Of a DNA stretch of 64,000 bases, positions 60,801-64,000 are shown piece after piece. The position numbers were made by a program, and so were the translations under genes. Under the pieces are notes generated by a model. It saw only the letters and a program-made list of their open reading frames with translations. It was not told where the DNA came from and did no database searches. The stretch is from the NCBI GenBank assembly GCA_013399875.1, contig VXAZ01001058.1:175902-239901 (forward strand), written 5' to 3'. Position 1 is the stretch's first letter. Each line of letters opens with the position of its first letter. This DNA is from Gymnorhina tibicen (lineage: Eukaryota; Chordata; Aves; Passeriformes; Artamidae).

Positions 60801-63508
60801 CACTTCTGAAAAGTATTTTTGCACCACTTTCTGACAACCCTGCTTGATTTGTAAGGCTATCAACAATAATAACGTGGACTGGTCTGGAAGATAAGGTGTA
60901 TGAGAAAACTTATCTAGAGGCTATTTAGGTCTCTCTATCCTTCTTCTCACAGGTATCGCTTTTCTGTAACGCCATCTTTCTCTCTCCTTTTAACCTTAAG
61001 TGCCACCAATAACAATCTATCTGCTGTTCCTTTCACAGGTTCTGCTAGACATCAAAAGATGCTGTTCTCCTTTTTTACTGCCTGGGTTATGCCTATCAAG
61101 AAAGAGCAGAGGTGGTCAGTGGGGTTGCCATGGCTTTCTCCCTTAGGCAGCAAGGTAAGGCTTTTTATCTTGTCCTGCCTTGGACAAGGATTTTGTGGAC
61201 GTGAAAGTGCAACTTAAAATAAAAACCTGACTTCATTATTACATTTACTCCTCCCACTGGGTGTGCTCCTGTTATCTACTTGTTTTCTCTTCAGCAAGGG
61301 TCAAAGGGGTCTGCTGATGCCAGTGAGAAAAAATAACACGAGCTTCTACAGCTCCTTCTTTTTTGGGTCATGAGGAACCAAACACCAAAAGCCACCTCTG
61401 AACCAGAAAGTTTGGTTTATGTGTAGCTGAAAAAATGGTGCATTGTTTTTCACCTTGGCATTATTTTCACCAAGGTGCTTTTAGAGCCTCTGCTCATCTG
61501 CACTGCCTGCCAAGTGTTTCACTGAGGGACTGTGTCCTTCAGAGTGACATCAGAACACTGGAGGTGACGTGAATGTTCTCAGAAAACTTACAGAGGAATT
61601 TTCTCCTTTCTGCAGACTTTTAACATTGTTTAATACAAAAGGTTAATTGTGAGATAAGTTCCTACCTTCCTGTTTTGACTTTGCAGCTCTTGTAGAAGTG
61701 GATGATGGGAAATAATTGTGATGAACTTTAGACCTCAATTTTAAGGATTTCATTAAACTTTAGACAATGCAATACCTTCTAAATTTCTTCTGAACGTGCA
61801 TTTGTCAAACAGGTATTTATCTGCTTATACAACAGTGCCTCTGATGGAAAGTGGCTGGTACTGAGTGTGACTTCTCTGGCACTTTAAAGGTATAATTTAT
61901 CCAATTAATAACTTTCTTGAAAATAGTGTGGCTAAAACAACCCACTGAATAATTAATATTCAGATATAAATTATTGAATAAAGGTTAAAAAGTGTGTATT
62001 ATCAAAGACTATTTTCAAGTCAATTAAAATGTTCTTACAGAATAATCTTTCTAAAATATGGTGCATAACTGGCAGTAAACCAAATTTAAAATAATTTACA
62101 GAAAAAAATGTTTATAACAATTTTTCCTTTGCTTCATTAGAATCTCATTTGTTGAATTTGGTTAATCAGATTATCTTGTTCATTTTGGGCAGATGCTTTT
62201 AATAAAGAATTGAGGAAAAGAAGAGAAATAGATTTCAAGAAAACAACAAAAGCATAACTGTGATCACTAGAACAGTTAAGTAACAGCAGGCTGAGAGCAG
62301 GTCTGATGACAGCCTTTCCAGATTAAAATGCTGGGAAAAGGAAAGGCAAATCTTCCATCTCCATGTTTTCTAAGCATGGAAAAGCATGAAATTGGTCACA
62401 TTTACACTGAGAGGTGTGTAATTTGGAAAAGCCTTGCAAAATATAAGACTTGTTGACAGATGATGCCTGGTCAGACCAGATGAAGGACTGGATAGGAGGA
62501 AACAGAGACTGCTGAAAGTGTCAAGGTGTCATTTCAGTGACACTGTACCCCAAAACCCCTGGTTTTCTAACTGAACACAATTTATACATTCTTGTTCTTT
62601 CTCTTCTGTATTGTCTGGAAGAAGCTTGTTTTGCAATCTATATATTTTCCTTCCAGTGCAGACATATGTCTTTCCTTTCTTATACCTTATTTTTTTTTCA
62701 TTAGGAAGCAATTTCTTCTTCAGTCTCTGAATTTATTAAATTATATATATACAAAATAATACAGAAGGAAATATGTATTTATAAATCCAGAAATCTTTTA
62801 TATATATAAGCAATTTGCATAATTAATTCTGAATTTTTAAGATGCAAAAATTAATAGAATTGGGATTATTTCTTCAAAAAAAGATAAGTTAATTGTCAAA
62901 GTATAACAGAAACTGATTGATTCTATTACCATCAAGAAGAACAGCCATTTTGTAATAGAAATGTCTGATCTCTCTACAGAAGAAAGAACCAGATGTGATA
63001 GATGTGTTTGTGACCTTATTTATTTGCTGTGACAAAGAAAATTCAATGTCCTTAAAAATAATGTATTTTCTTTCTGGTTTAATTTAATGTTAAAATTACA
63101 TGGCTCAAGACGAATACAGTTAGTACATCAGTTTAATAATTGTATTGATCAGCCTGTGCTGCTAGACAATAGATTTGTCTTGTACTGCTGCCTCTTAGTA
63201 CTTCTATAATTTTCTACCCTCTCTATTTGCAAACAATGTTAACTTTAAAATATACTTAAAATACTCAACTCTCAAGCAATTTGAAACACCAAGAATAATC
63301 AATAACCTTGGCAACAATTAGATCTCCAGTGATGTAGAAAGTCTAAAAATAGTCAATTTTGGAGTGCACACCACTGTTTTGCTGCAGAATCTCTCAATGT
63401 AATACCTAGTTTGGTGCTGCTGATTGTCACTAGTTTTAAACAAGGACCAATCAGCAGAAAAATATAAGGACACTTCTTGGATAATCAGTGGAAAAAAGCC
63501 ATTGTACA
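57801..63508. other. long AT-rich non-coding stretch
   Basis: No gene or dated transposon. Minor items: TA runs at 62742-62751 and 62799-62808; a strong POU-type word atttgcataattaa at 62813-62826; T runs near 58722-58731. A 119-codon minus-strand frame (59960-60319) has no known relative. Confidence 0.5.
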
Positions 63509-63580
63509 CACACTTCACCTGTACATTCAGAACTTCACTAGAACTTCATTCAGCACACTTCACTAGAGCATTTCTTCATA
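63509..63580. repeat. three-unit minisatellite-like repeat
   Basis: Units of about 22 to 25 bases repeat the theme acttcac...cattcag. Two exact acttcactaga words occur at 63532-63542 and 63557-63567, and a looser first unit begins near 63511. It is a small local tandem duplication. Confidence 0.6.
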
Positions 63581-64000
63581 CTCATAGAATATTTGAGGCA
63601 AAAAGAACTCCACGGAGTTCTACCTGACAATAAACACAAATACAGTTATCACTGTAACCATGGCAAAAACCTCTGTGTGTGTGATGCATGTGCTGCCTCA
63701 TTTTCTGCACGTAAAGCACTACAATTTCTTCAGGTTAAAAGACTCAGTCACATATGACTTTCTGTGACGCTCATGTCTCACTACATCTAAAATAGTATAG
63801 GTTTATCTTTTTTTTCTGCACGTGGCCTTTGTTCTTCAGAATATTTGTATTAAATCTGTTTTTCTCTTCTGTTTAAACGTGATATTCCACTATTCAAGTC
63901 TTCTGAACGTTTGTTTGCAAAGCCAAAAAATAACTGATACTGAAATTCAAACACAGTCTAAGCAACCTGCCTTCAATGCATTGAGATTCATGTAAGATAG
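63581..64000. other. non-coding DNA, nothing recognised
   Basis: AT-rich end of the window with a short T run near 63809-63817. No feature found. Confidence 0.55.

Noticed and set aside
63570..63630. Possible minus-strand CR1 3' end (ctcatagaatatttgag)
   Set aside because: Only about a dozen bases resemble CR1; the expected continuation is missing.
1..64000. CRISPR arrays, operons, Shine-Dalgarno sites, prophage
   Set aside because: The window is vertebrate nuclear DNA; no regularly spaced direct repeats or compact gene arrays occur.

Overview
The window reads as a piece of a bird nuclear genome, from an intergenic gene desert or inside a very large intron. The strongest taxonomic evidence is the CR1 (chicken repeat 1) LINE fossils. 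One is a classic CR1 3' end at 54239-54349. Another is a decayed CR1 reverse-transcriptase segment at 414-668. Three shorter CR1 pieces lie at 25853-25978, 47943-48028 and 48050-48132. An endogenous-retrovirus LTR-type repeat of a kind widespread in birds (19060-19545) and a worn MIR-like SINE remnant (about 55020-55075) agree with an amniote, avian background. The sequence is AT-rich with little CpG and stops are frequent in all six frames. No open frame longer than about 150 codons is free of gap bases, and none is recognisable as a known protein.

Layout. 0-10 kb: a CR1 RT fossil, a nested hairpin (1361-1407) and a GC-richer patch (4140-4435). 10-19 kb: a tract that looks like conserved non-coding DNA (10360-11110), a 38-base poly-T (12515-12552) and an imperfect fold-back (13951-14029). 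19-26 kb: the LTR-type repeat, a (GTT)6/poly-T tract, a striking G/T-only low-complexity block (24037-24275) and a CR1 scrap. 26-36 kb: an A/C-rich tract, a GC-rich island with a possible retroviral primer-binding site (29515-29765), a perfect 12-bp hairpin (33643-33672), and an assembly gap (35407-35538) flanked by a perfect 40-bp duplication. 36-48 kb: mostly featureless, apart from a textbook G-quadruplex motif at 39138-39157. 48-64 kb: two opposed CR1 fragments, a cluster of E2-box motifs, a GC-rich patch (51080-51480), the CR1 3' end, the MIR remnant, another candidate regulatory block (57580-57800) and a small minisatellite (63509-63580).

I found no protein-coding gene, tRNA, rRNA, CRISPR array or operon that the sequence supports, and no new gene system. 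The observations worth following are the duplication around the gap, the possible degraded ERV leader, the opposed CR1 pair, the G/T block and the quadruplex motif. The conserved-element calls rest on texture and motif content only and need alignment to other birds.
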